From Calditrichota bacterium (GTDB lineage: Bacteria; Electryoneota; Electryoneia; Electryoneales; Electryoneaceae), in the NCBI GenBank assembly GCA_018263585.1, contig JAANWZ010000031.1:1-46700 (forward strand): 46,700 bases of DNA, written 5' to 3'. The notes under the pieces are model-generated. The model saw only the letters and a program-made list of their open reading frames with translations, was not told where the DNA came from and ran no database searches. A program made the position numbers and the translations under genes. This document shows, piece by piece, positions 25,440 to 35,654 of this stretch (position 1 is its first letter; each line of letters starts with the position of its first letter).

Positions 25440-26049
25440 CCGCTGACACGCAGTCAGCAATTATCGATGTTGCAACACAGGGGATCCGGCGATATCGGGA
25501 GCGGCGAGTCCGTTGTTCCCCGGTCGGCACAGTCGGCGAATGCAGGTGATGACGGCATAGGGGAGCATCTCCCGCCGAGCTGTTACTAAAGGGGGATGCC
25601 GTCTCAACCTCACATTTTGTCGAGAGAACGAACGCTCGCGCTTCCACCTACCCCACGCTGCGAATATGTGAAAATAAATCACCGTATGCCACCACGAATC
25701 GAGCTTTTTCTCCGTTGCCTCTCCCTCCCGGAGCACTCCCCGCCGTTCCGTAGATTGACCGTCGCCGGAACCGACCACCTTTTCACCCGCGACTCTCTCG
25801 AGAGCGCTCGCGGCGGGTTCTTCGAGTGGAGACGAATCCGCGCTTGACTCGTTCGCAAACGGGGTCTAATTTGCACCCTCGCCGCGCCAGGGTAGCGGCG
25901 TAACCCCTTGTCATCAGCCGTTTTCCACTCACTTATCCACAGGGGCGCCGCCTCCGATCGCGTGTGTTCTCAGGGAGATAATTGCCGCCGGGACACCGCT
26001 ATCCACAGTGTCCACAGCACGAATCATCCACACCCACGGGATACCGACC
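25440..26049 (+). other. Candidate oriC, left part (AT-rich island and DnaA boxes upstream of dnaA)
   Basis: DnaA-box matches: TTATCCACA (25933-25941, perfect), CTATCCACA (25999-26007), GTGTCCACA (26008-26016), TCATCCACA (26024-26032), and weaker TTTTCCACT (25921-25929). An AT-rich island in this GC-rich genome, GAATATGTGAAAATAAATC (about 25661-25680), could be an unwinding element. The last three boxes sit directly before ATG 26050, so DnaA may repress its own gene. No protein frame here is convincing. Confidence 0.65.
25845..25873 (+). promoter_or_regulatory. Candidate dnaA promoter
   Basis: TTGACT near 25845 and TAATTTG near 25867, with 20 bases from TTG to TA. This fits both TTG-N20-TAnnTT(T)G and a looser -35/-10 reading. 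The perfect DnaA box lies 60 bases downstream, within the presumed 5' leader. Confidence 0.5.
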
Positions 26050-27459
26050 ATGACCCTTCCGGCCCGACGGATACTGACCAAATCCGTGCCCGCCGAAGCC
26101 GATGACGACGCCGTCGCAGCCTGGGAGCCGGTACTCTCCGCGCTCCGGCAATCCCTGCCCGAACAGGCATTCCACACCTGGTTCGAGACGCTCAGGCCGC
26201 TCTCGCTCGACGACAACGTGCTCACGGTGGAAGTGCCGAGCCGCTTCTACTACGAGTGGATCGAGGGACATTACGCGAACCTGCTCGACTCAGTGGTCAG
26301 CGACCAGCTCGGGGAGGCGTGCAACCTGCAATACGCGCTCGCGAACGGATCGCGCCCTGAAGCGGAGCCGCCCCCGGTTACCGTCACCGACAGGAAACCG
26401 ATCGCGCGCGCGCCGCGCTCACTCGCCGAAGATGGGCTCAACGAGCGTTATACGTTCACCTCGTTCATCGAGGGTCCGCCGAACCGGTTCGCGCGCGCTG
26501 CGTCACTCGCCGTTTCCGACGCGCCCGGGAAAACGTCCTACAACCCGCTCCTGATCTACGGCGGCGTCGGGCTCGGGAAAACACACCTGCTGCAGGCGAT
26601 CGGGAACGAGGTCAGCCGCCGCGACCCCGATCTCCGCGTGCGCTACATCTCCAGCGAACAGTTTCTCAACGAGTTCGTCGAGGCGGTGAAAGCAAACCGC
26701 GGAGACCGGTTCTCCGCACGCTACCGGAGCGTCGATCTGCTGCTGATGGATGACGTGCAGCTGCTCGTCGGCCGCGACCGCACGCTGATGGAGTTCTTTC
26801 ACATCTTCAACGCGCTCTACCAGGCAGGCAGGCAGATCGTACTCAGCAGCGACAAACCGCCGCGCGAGCTGAACGGCCTCGATGAGCGGCTCGTGAGCCG
26901 GTTCGGCTGGGGCCTGGTCTGCGACATCGGTCCACCGGATTTCGACACACGCGTCGCGATCGTGGAGATGCTCTGCGAGCAGGAGGCGGTTTCGCTGTAC
27001 GGCGATGTGATCGAGTACATCGCAGAGCGGTTCACGAACAACGTGCGCGAGATGCAGGGCGCGCTGATCCGTCTTGTCGCCCACGCCAGTCTCAACGGCA
27101 GCGACATCACGCTCGAACTGGCGAAAAACGCGCTCCGCGATCTCGTCTCCGTCCGCGAGCAGCGTGTCGATGTCGAGACGGTCCAGCGGATTGTCGCGGA
27201 TCACTATAACATCGCGCCGGACATGTTGATCGCGAAGCTGCGCACGCAGCCGATTGCACACGCGCGCATGATCGCGATGGCACTCTCGCTCCGGCTCTGC
27301 CATCTGTCGCTGAAACAGGTCGGCGCGAGGTTCGGCGGGCGGGATCATACAACCGTGCTGCACGCGCGCGAACGCGTCGAACGATGGCGGGAGGAAAGCG
27401 AGCGTTTCGCCGCCGAGATCGCCGCACTCGTGCGTAGAATCACCACCGAAACGGGCTGA
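26050..27459 (+). CDS. dnaA: Chromosomal replication initiator DnaA
   Basis: AAA+ initiator that binds DnaA boxes, opens the origin and loads helicase. Domain I is near the start (WEPVLSALRQSLPEQAFHTWFETLRP). Domain III has Walker A GGVGLGKT (171-178) and Walker B LLLMDD (230-235). Domain IV carries the box-recognition signature GGRDHTTVLHA (429-439). Domain II is short. The frame stays open back to GTG 26008, but those codons are made of DnaA boxes, so ATG 26050 (469 residues) is chosen. It is first in the conserved dnaA-dnaN-dciA-gyrB order and is flanked on both sides by DnaA-box clusters. Confidence 0.97.
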   Translation: MTLPARRILTKSVPAEADDDAVAAWEPVLSALRQSLPEQAFHTWFETLRPLSLDDNVLTVEVPSRFYYEWIEGHYANLLDSVVSDQLGEACNLQYALANGSRPEAEPPPVTVTDRKPIARAPRSLAEDGLNERYTFTSFIEGPPNRFARAASLAVSDAPGKTSYNPLLIYGGVGLGKTHLLQAIGNEVSRRDPDLRVRYISSEQFLNEFVEAVKANRGDRFSARYRSVDLLLMDDVQLLVGRDRTLMEFFHIFNALYQAGRQIVLSSDKPPRELNGLDERLVSRFGWGLVCDIGPPDFDTRVAIVEMLCEQEAVSLYGDVIEYIAERFTNNVREMQGALIRLVAHASLNGSDITLELAKNALRDLVSVREQRVDVETVQRIVADHYNIAPDMLIAKLRTQPIAHARMIAMALSLRLCHLSLKQVGARFGGRDHTTVLHARERVERWREESERFAAEIAALVRRITTETG

Positions 27460-27873
27460 CCGGGTCTGTCGATCACGGGCTATTCATGCCGTCGGCCGGC
27501 GCGATAGTTTGTTGATCGCGGATACCCCTTTCCTTATACTTCAGCGTCGGAATGGCAGGGGGTGCGCGCGCTTCCTATCCACCGGAGTTATCCACCTCGG
27601 TGGGTGAGAACTGTGGACGGAGAGTGGAACCGCCGGGAGAACCTCGCCGTCACTCGCAACACGGTGGACGCACGTGGACAACCGGCTGTTTCTCAACAGC
27701 ACTGTCCACCGCCAGGCCTGCGCCGGACAGCGGCAGCGCCGGCCGCATTCGCCAGCACGGGCGCGGTTATCCCCATCGTCCACAGCCCGATCACGAATAC
27801 GAGTAGAGTATCAACCTCGTTCTTGTAACGGAACAGATGGGGATGTCCCGACCCCGGTAGCATGAGGAGAACC
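27460..27873 (+). other. Candidate oriC, right part (DnaA boxes between dnaA and dnaN)
   Basis: Box-like sequences on both strands: CTATCCACC (27575-27583), TTATCCACC (27588-27596), TGTGGACGG (27612-27620, reverse), CGTGGACAA (27673-27681, reverse), CTGTCCACC (27702-27710), TTATCCCCA (27767-27775), TCGTCCACA (27776-27784). A TAG/TAT-rich stretch (ACGAATACGAGTAGAGTATC) follows before dnaN. TATACTTC (27536-27543) with TTG 21 bases upstream (27512-27514) may be a promoter reading into the boxes and dnaN. Confidence 0.65.
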
Positions 27874-28983
27874 ATGCGCTTTCGTGTCGCTCAGGATCAG
27901 TTCCTGGAAGCCATCGGCCGGGTTGCACCGACTGTGCCGACGAAATCCACCCTTCCGATTCTGTCTAACGTCCTCCTCCGACTCGAGGAGAAAACGCTGC
28001 ACATCGCCGCGACCGATCTCGAGGTGTCCGTGGTTACCGAGCTCGCGGTGGACGGGGAGCGGGACGGGAGTGTGTCGGTGCCCGCGAAGAAGATCGGGGA
28101 TATCGTGCGCGAGCTGGAAGGGCTCGTGCTCACCTGTGATGTGGACGAAAACCATCACCTGAAGCTCGAGACGGAGATCGGCGAGTACGAGTTGCTTGGC
28201 ACGCGCGCCGAGGAGTTTCCCTCGCTGCCGGAATTCGATGGGGCGACCACAATCGAGATCGAGGCGGAAAAGCTCGATTCGATGATCCAGCGCACGATCT
28301 TCGCGGTCTCGCGTGATGAGCTGCGTCCGGCGCTCACGGGCGTCCTCTTGCAGCTGCGTTCGCACGAGCTGCGTGCGATCGCGACCGACGGGCACCGGCT
28401 CGTGCGCATCATCGACCAGGAGTTCGAAAGCGAGAGCGAGCACGAGCTGATTGTGCCGGTGAAGGCGCTCGACCTCGTCCGGCGCAACCTTCCGGAAGAG
28501 GGAACCGTCGAGCTCGCGATCGGCGAGAGCCAGATCCGGGCGAAGCTCCCGGAAGCGACCCTGTACAGCCGTCTCATCGAAGGACGTTACCCTCACTACG
28601 AGAGCGTGATCCCGTCCGAAAACAACAACCGGCTGATTGTCTCCACGGACGTGCTCGTACGGGCGCTGAAACGGGCGCAGATCTTTGCGAATCCGATCAA
28701 CCGCCAGGTCGTGTTCAATCTCGCCCCGGACTCGCTTGAAGTGCTCGCTGAAGATGTCGAACTCGGCGGCAAGGGCCATGAGAAGGTGGAGGCGAAGTAC
28801 GACGGCGAAGAGCAGGGGATCGGCTACAACGCCAGCTATCTGCTCGACCTGCTCAAGCACGTGGTCACGGATGATGTCCGTTTCGACCTCGGCGGACCGA
28901 AGCAGGCGGGGATTGTGCGCCCGACGGTCCCCAACGAGGGCGAGGACTTCCTGATGCTGATCATGCCGGTGCGGTTGTCGTAG
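27874..28983 (+). CDS. dnaN: DNA polymerase III sliding clamp, beta subunit
   Basis: Ring-shaped processivity clamp that tethers polymerase to DNA. The three-domain clamp fold is evident: FRVAQDQFLEAIGRVAPTVPTKSTLPILSNVLL starts domain 1, LLGTRAEEFPSLP and FAVSRDELRPALTGVLL bridge to domain 2, and the end is the usual LIMPVRLS that lines the partner-binding pocket. The length of 369 residues is typical. ATG 27874 is chosen over ATG 27862 because GAGGAGA lies 5 bases before the second ATG and overlaps the first. It is followed after 320 bases by dciA rather than recF. Confidence 0.97.
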   Translation: MRFRVAQDQFLEAIGRVAPTVPTKSTLPILSNVLLRLEEKTLHIAATDLEVSVVTELAVDGERDGSVSVPAKKIGDIVRELEGLVLTCDVDENHHLKLETEIGEYELLGTRAEEFPSLPEFDGATTIEIEAEKLDSMIQRTIFAVSRDELRPALTGVLLQLRSHELRAIATDGHRLVRIIDQEFESESEHELIVPVKALDLVRRNLPEEGTVELAIGESQIRAKLPEATLYSRLIEGRYPHYESVIPSENNNRLIVSTDVLVRALKRAQIFANPINRQVVFNLAPDSLEVLAEDVELGGKGHEKVEAKYDGEEQGIGYNASYLLDLLKHVVTDDVRFDLGGPKQAGIVRPTVPNEGEDFLMLIMPVRLS

Positions 28984-29303
28984 TCGTTTCGAACACGCCG
29001 AGCTCGTGGAGAATCTGCGGCAATGGGAAATCAGGACGCGCCTCGCCGTAAATGGCCGCACGCTGTGTTCCGCATCTCGGCTGGCGGGACAGCCGATTCT
29101 CCATGGAACCGCCGTCGCTTCTTGATATGGTGGAAAACGCTTTCCTGAACTGGCATTTCCCACCTCGATTTCGTATCTTGAGTTGATTCCGAACAGGCCG
29201 GCGAGGTTTCGGAATACCAACTGGTTCCGTGCCTGGTTGGCGAGTTGTGCGCGAGCGCCGGCGCATCTGTGTGCGGGATGAACCCGATCTCAACTGCGAA
29301 GCA
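28984..29303. other. dnaN-dciA spacer, no gene seen
   Basis: Where many bacteria carry recF, this genome has about 320 bases with no recF-like frame on either strand. TATCTTG at 29174-29180 could be a -7 element for dciA and gyrB. No dispersed palindrome was recognised. Confidence 0.5.
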
Positions 29304-29681
29304 ATGATGCGAGCTGGGGAAGAGCGAGAGAAACCGTGGCGTCTGTGGGAGCGTGAACGCCGCCGGAAACCCCGTGGACGGGGCGAATCCGGGGACGGAA
29401 AGGTGCATGCGCTCTCCGCGCTGATCGGCGCGTGGCGGGAACGTGACGAAGTTCGCATTTCGCTTCGCGAGGCGGACCTGTTTTCTCGCTGGTCGGAGAT
29501 CGCCGGCGCGCCGGTCGCGGAGCACGCGGAGCCGGTACGTATCGAACACGGCCGGCTCACGTTGCAGGTGGAGGACAGCGCGTGGCGGCACCAGCTCCTT
29601 TACATGCGGCGCGAGCTGATCGGCCGGATCAACGGCGCCCTCGGCGAAAAAACGGTGCGCGAGATCAAGTTTACGGCGTAG
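29304..29681 (+). CDS. dciA: DciA-type (DUF721) replicative helicase loader
   Basis: DciA is the widespread bacterial helicase-loading factor used where DnaC/DnaI are absent. The conserved core is the last 75 residues: LFSRWSEIAGAPVAEHAEPVRIEHGRL, LTLQVEDSAWRHQLLYMRREL and LIGRINGALGEKTVREIKF, the usual KH-like DUF721 pattern. The N-terminus is Arg-rich. The start is uncertain: ATG 29304 (or 29307) is used, while the frame remains open to GTG 29229. It lies 41 bases ahead of gyrB, probably in one transcript. dnaA-dnaN-dciA-gyrB matches the origin cluster seen in many phyla. Confidence 0.85.
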   Translation: MMRAGEEREKPWRLWERERRRKPRGRGESGDGKVHALSALIGAWRERDEVRISLREADLFSRWSEIAGAPVAEHAEPVRIEHGRLTLQVEDSAWRHQLLYMRRELIGRINGALGEKTVREIKFTA

Positions 29682-29719
29682 CCGACCGGCCGTGAATCAC
29701 TAATACGAAAGAGTTGTGA

Positions 29720-31753
<2,034 letters not shown>

Positions 31754-31759
31754 GTCCCG

Positions 31760-31885
31760 GGACTGATGTCAGTCCTGAGACCTGAGCACTGGCGGGTGGC
31801 CCGGGGACGGGTGGCCCGGGGCTTGCCCCGGGTATCATGGACCGTCGGATCACATACCCTTGCCCTTGACTTTAGTCAAGGATAA
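31760..31885. repeat. Three palindromes after gyrB
   Basis: GGACTGA-tg-TCAGTCC (31760-31775) follows the gyrB stop and may terminate it. CCCGGGGC-tt-GCCCCGGG (31815-31832) shares its flanks (GGTGG before, GGGT after) with 18234-18251, where one arm base differs. CCTTGACT-tt-AGTCAAGG (31864-31881) lies in the frame CACAT-CCTTGCC also found at 10125-10158 with other arms. Confidence 0.7.
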
Positions 31886-31977
31886 TCATACAGTTGGATA
31901 GTCGTCATGCACCGGTCGATCAGCCGCGCTTGACAAGCAAGCACGGGCATGTTCGAGCGGGCGAATTCCGACTTGAA

Positions 31978-32025
31978 GGGTGTCATCCTGAACCGCGCCG
32001 CCGTTTGGATCCGGTGAGGCGGCCG
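31978..32025. repeat. Variable-arm hairpin overlapping the 3' end of a gene
   Basis: GTGTCATCCTGAACCGC, arm GCCGCC, loop, arm GGCGGC. The first half is nearly identical to the element at about 23396. The minus-strand gene 31983-32807 ends inside it: its stop codon and last residues are encoded by the element. Confidence 0.75.
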
Positions 32026-32807
32026 AGCCGGTCGCGCGAGTGGGTCGCGATCGTGCCGGGCGGCGGCCCGCCGAGCCACGGGGGCAGCATGATCCGGCGC
32101 AGCGGGAGAACGGGGATCCCGTGGAACCCGTCCAGCTCGAGCAGTCCGCTCACCGCGGCACCTTCATTCTCGACCAGTCCCGCCCCTGCCAGTTCGCTCA
32201 CCGGGCAGGTGACGAACCCGGTCTTGACATTCCGCGCCCGCGCCCGCGCCGCGTCCCGGCAGAATGCGGCTCCCTCGCGCGCCATCTCCAGCGTCGTCTC
32301 CTCCATCAGGTGAGTGTTGCCGGTGACGTGGGTGATCGCAAGCTTCGACGCCGCCTCGATTTCGTCCATCAGCGTCATTGCGCCGGCGACTGTGCCGGTG
32401 AACGGGCGGTTGCGGTTGAGCACGAAGTGCATCGCAAACCGTCTCCGGCGGAACACGGGCGCGAGCGAGGCGAGCACGGTCGCGCCGACATTGTCGCCGC
32501 CGACGTCGAGCAGCGTGATCCCGTCCGTGTGCTCGACCGCACCGCGCACATGCGGGAGCAGGATCGGGAGGTCGGCGCTGTGCAGCTCCGCTTCGGGGGC
32601 GATCACGCGGATCCCGAGCTCCTCCATCGGCTCGCGGGCCTCCCGGCAGCGGAAGTACGGGTTGACGAGATCGAGGTCGGCGATTGTCACGCGCCGGCCG
32701 TCACGCGCCAGCGCCTCCGCAACGTTCACCGCGACCTCGGTCTTGCCGGAGCCGTAGTTGCCGGTGAACAGAACCACCTCTTCTTGTTCGTCGAAGATCG
32801 GAGTCAA
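31983..32807 (-). CDS. P-loop NTPase of the MinD/CobQ (SIMIBI) type, function unknown
   Basis: 274 residues. Walker A GNYGSGKT (16-23) follows VVLFT. RRVTIADLDLVNPYFRCREA is the switch-like segment seen in MinD/CobQ-type proteins, and ITLLDVGGDNVGATVL resembles their Walker B/A' region (DxGG). FVLNRNRPFTGT and ITHVTGNTHLMEETT fit the strand-loop elements where the base is recognised. Proteins with this GNYGSGKTE start are widespread and mostly annotated only as nucleotide-binding. There is no partner gene nearby to suggest a substrate. The final ten or so residues (GSKRRRGSG) come from a dispersed repeat and are unlikely to be functional. ATG 32807 has AGAGGAT ahead. Confidence 0.8.
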   Translation of the reverse strand: MTPIFDEQEEVVLFTGNYGSGKTEVAVNVAEALARDGRRVTIADLDLVNPYFRCREAREPMEELGIRVIAPEAELHSADLPILLPHVRGAVEHTDGITLLDVGGDNVGATVLASLAPVFRRRRFAMHFVLNRNRPFTGTVAGAMTLMDEIEAASKLAITHVTGNTHLMEETTLEMAREGAAFCRDAARARARNVKTGFVTCPVSELAGAGLVENEGAAVSGLLELDGFHGIPVLPLRRIMLPPWLGGPPPGTIATHSRDRLGRLTGSKRRRGSG

Positions 32808-33356
32808 CGGATCCTCTCGTGTCAGAGTGTGGAACGGCTTGTCGCGGGCGGCCGGTGCGGGCCGGGAAGGTAATCATGCCCGTGCTGCGGAGTCAGCCCA
32901 CGCGGCCATGTCACGGCGGCGGCGAGTCTGTCACGGACGGCGCCGCGCGTGCCTCTCCATGACGGTAACACGGCGTATAGCGGTTCGTTCGGCCTCCGGT
33001 GGAGACAGCGAGCCGGGTCAATTGTCCGGGATTGTGAGTGACGCTTGTGCAGGCGTTCGCAAGTTAGGTAATATCGACCTTGCCGAATCGGTCCCGGGTT
33101 TCGCCCACGCCGGGTAGAACCGGGTCCTTTCGCGAAGACGGCTGCCAAGAGAGGAGCTCGAAAATCGGCTGTCAGCACGCTCTCCTCAGACCGGTCAACT
33201 CAGACAGCGAGCTCGATCAACGGCGCCTGCGGTCAGACCCGCGCCGAACGTATCCGGTTTTCACGCCTCAGGGCGGATCGGATTGTTGTTTCGAGTGCAG
33301 GATCGTCCATTGACTGGACTGAGATGGGGAAGGTCAAAAAAGGAAGGGGAGTGGCT
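32808..33356. other. Divergent spacer, no gene recognised
   Basis: About 550 bases between the P-loop NTPase gene and a secreted-protein gene. I see no convincing reading frame, no copy of the dispersed hairpins, and no clear TTTG-N20-TAnnTTTG promoter. TAATATC at 33069-33075 is the most AT-rich patch. Confidence 0.4.
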
Positions 33357-35648
33357 ATGAAACACACGTTGCTCTGTTTCGCGCTTGCGGTGGTGTTCGT
33401 GCTTGCGTTTGCCGGAATCGGAACCGCGGCGCAGCCGGTGGCGGACAAGGAAGCGCTTCTCGAAGCGATTGAAGCGTACGAGGCCGGCCTCCCGCTCACC
33501 GCGGATCAGTACGCGCTGCTCAAGATGGAAGGCTACAGCAGCGACGATCCGGCTTACGAGATCGACGAGGTTGGCGGCCCGGACGCGTTCGGGTACATGT
33601 ACAAGGACAGCCAGGAGCCGGACGGGCCGACCTACGAGTGGATCGACATCACAGACACGGGAATGAGCGTCATCGCCGACCTGAGCGACGATGACACGGT
33701 CGGACCGTTCGACATCGGGTTCAACTTCCCCTACTACGGGACGAACCGCAGCGAGTTCTGGGTGCAGTCGAACGGCGTGATCTCGTTCTTCAGCGGCTAT
33801 GTTTCTCTCGGGAATCAAGACATGCCTGCCGCGGGCTACGGCGCGATGATCGGCTGGTTCTGGGACGACCTCGACCCGGCGCAGGGAATGAGCGGAGCCG
33901 ACATCCTCATGGAGAACATGACGATCGACGGGCAGGACGCGCTCGTGATCGAGTTCTTCGAGATGGATGAGTACCCGGATGGACCTGACGTGCCGACGAT
34001 GACCGCGGAGATGATCCTGTTCGCCGACGGTACGGTCAAGCTGCAGTACATGAACGTCGATGCCGGCTGGGACATCGGCGGCGGCACGATCGGGATCCAG
34101 GACGACAGCGGCACGATCGGCCTGAGCACGCTGTACAACGGAAACGTGCCGAATTACCCGTTCAACGAGCTCGCGATCCTCTACTACCTGCCGGAACCGG
34201 ACGCGAACGTGAGCGGGTATGTCTATGACGAGGCGACGGAAGCGCCGGTGGCGGGCGCCGAGGTCAGCTTCGGCATGGGCACGGCGACGACGGACGCTGA
34301 CGGGTTCTACTCGATCCAGGGCATCTACTCCGGCAACAACAACGTGGTGATCACCGCGGACGGTTATGTCACGTACCAGACCACGGTGATGCTCGATCCG
34401 GGCGACAACACGTACGACTTCTGGATCGAAGCGCTGCCTCCGCCGCAGGACGACCACTACTTCACCGATTTCGAGGACGGCCCCGGTTTCTTCGAGGGTG
34501 ACGGCGTCTGGCAATACGGGATTCCGACCTCCAACCCTCCCAGCGCCTATTCCGGTGAGTACGCCTGGGGCACAGCGTTGAACGGCAACTACGGCAACAA
34601 CCAGGACGACTGGCTCGTCACGCTCACCTCGTGGGAGATCGACGACGAGACGGCCTACCTCAGTTACTACCACTGGGTCGACTACGAACCGTTCTGGGAC
34701 GGCTACAACTTCAAGGCGTCCACCGACGGCGGCGACACGTGGTTCCTGCTCACGCCGGAGGGCGGTTATCCCGACGCCGATGTCGTCGGTCTTGACGGCG
34801 AGCCCGGATTCAACAACAACGGCCAGAGCCAGTCGTGGGTGCAGATCACCTATCCGCTCGGAGACTACGCCGGCCAGGTGCTCTGGTTCGCGTTCCGTCA
34901 CGGGACGGACGGATCGGTCACATATCCGGGCGTGACGATCGACGACTTCGAGGTGTACCTCGGCGACCTCGATCCGGTTGAGCTGACGCTGACCCCGGTG
35001 GAAGGGACAACGATCCCTGCGAACGGTGGCACGTTCATCTACGACGCGATGATCGAATCCGAGCTTCCGAACCCGGTGAACGCACAGGCGTGGACGATGG
35101 TCGATCTCCCGACCGGCGGTTCCTACGGGCCGATGTTCGTCGTCCCGGTGACGATTTCGCCGGGGGTGACGACCGTGCTCGGGCTGCAGCAAGCGGTGCC
35201 CGGGTTCGCGCCCGAGGGTCTGTACGCGTTCCACGGTTCGCTCGGCTTCTACCCGGGCCTCGTCGCCAGCACTGACATGTTCTACTTCTGGAAACTCGGT
35301 GCAGCGGCCGGCGGGGTGAACGATTGGCAGGGCACACCGTGGGATCTCGCCGGCGAGGCGACCGCGACCGTCGAATTGCCGGAAGAGTACGCGGTGGAAC
35401 CGGCGTACCCGAACCCGTTCAACCCGGCGGCGAACGTGACCGTTGAACTGCCGGAGACGTCGGAGCTCACCGTGCGCGTGTTCAACGTGTCCGGCCAGGA
35501 GGTCGCGGAATTGGTGAACGGGCGTGTCGAGGCGGGCCGTCACACATTCACATTCGACGGGTCCTCGCTCGCGAGCGGCGTGTACTTCATGCACACGAAC
35601 GTGCCGGGTGAACTCGACCAGGTGCAGAAGGTGACTCTGCTCAAATAG
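33357..35648 (+). CDS. Large secreted multidomain protein with C-terminal sorting domain (paralogue 1 of a tandem pair)
   Basis: 763 residues. The signal peptide is HTLLCFALAVVFVLAFAGIGTAA. A helix-like segment follows, then a beta domain with GPFDIGFNFPYYG and FWVQSNGVISFF (about 75-280), a pattern seen in surface and protease-associated proteins. Next a carboxypeptidase-regulatory-like domain (about 285-360: VSGYVYDEATEAPVAGAEVSF). Then a jelly-roll resembling the MAM-type module of immune-inhibitor-A peptidases (about 365-540: DDWLVTLTSWEI, YNFKASTDGGDTWFLL, GVTIDDFEVYLG). About 541-647 is the Ig-like module shared with the 16485 protein. The sorting domain (680-763) has YPNPFNPAANVTVELPE and VQKVTLLK. 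No peptidase domain is present, so its role is probably binding or structural. ATG 33357 has GGAAGGGGAG ahead. Confidence 0.88.
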   Translation: MKHTLLCFALAVVFVLAFAGIGTAAQPVADKEALLEAIEAYEAGLPLTADQYALLKMEGYSSDDPAYEIDEVGGPDAFGYMYKDSQEPDGPTYEWIDITDTGMSVIADLSDDDTVGPFDIGFNFPYYGTNRSEFWVQSNGVISFFSGYVSLGNQDMPAAGYGAMIGWFWDDLDPAQGMSGADILMENMTIDGQDALVIEFFEMDEYPDGPDVPTMTAEMILFADGTVKLQYMNVDAGWDIGGGTIGIQDDSGTIGLSTLYNGNVPNYPFNELAILYYLPEPDANVSGYVYDEATEAPVAGAEVSFGMGTATTDADGFYSIQGIYSGNNNVVITADGYVTYQTTVMLDPGDNTYDFWIEALPPPQDDHYFTDFEDGPGFFEGDGVWQYGIPTSNPPSAYSGEYAWGTALNGNYGNNQDDWLVTLTSWEIDDETAYLSYYHWVDYEPFWDGYNFKASTDGGDTWFLLTPEGGYPDADVVGLDGEPGFNNNGQSQSWVQITYPLGDYAGQVLWFAFRHGTDGSVTYPGVTIDDFEVYLGDLDPVELTLTPVEGTTIPANGGTFIYDAMIESELPNPVNAQAWTMVDLPTGGSYGPMFVVPVTISPGVTTVLGLQQAVPGFAPEGLYAFHGSLGFYPGLVASTDMFYFWKLGAAAGGVNDWQGTPWDLAGEATATVELPEEYAVEPAYPNPFNPAANVTVELPETSELTVRVFNVSGQEVAELVNGRVEAGRHTFTFDGSSLASGVYFMHTNVPGELDQVQKVTLLK

Positions 35649-35654
35649 TCTGGC

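Noticed and set aside
26008-26049. GTG 26008 as the dnaA start
   Set aside because: The extra 14 codons consist of DnaA-box sequence; ATG 26050 starts just before domain I.
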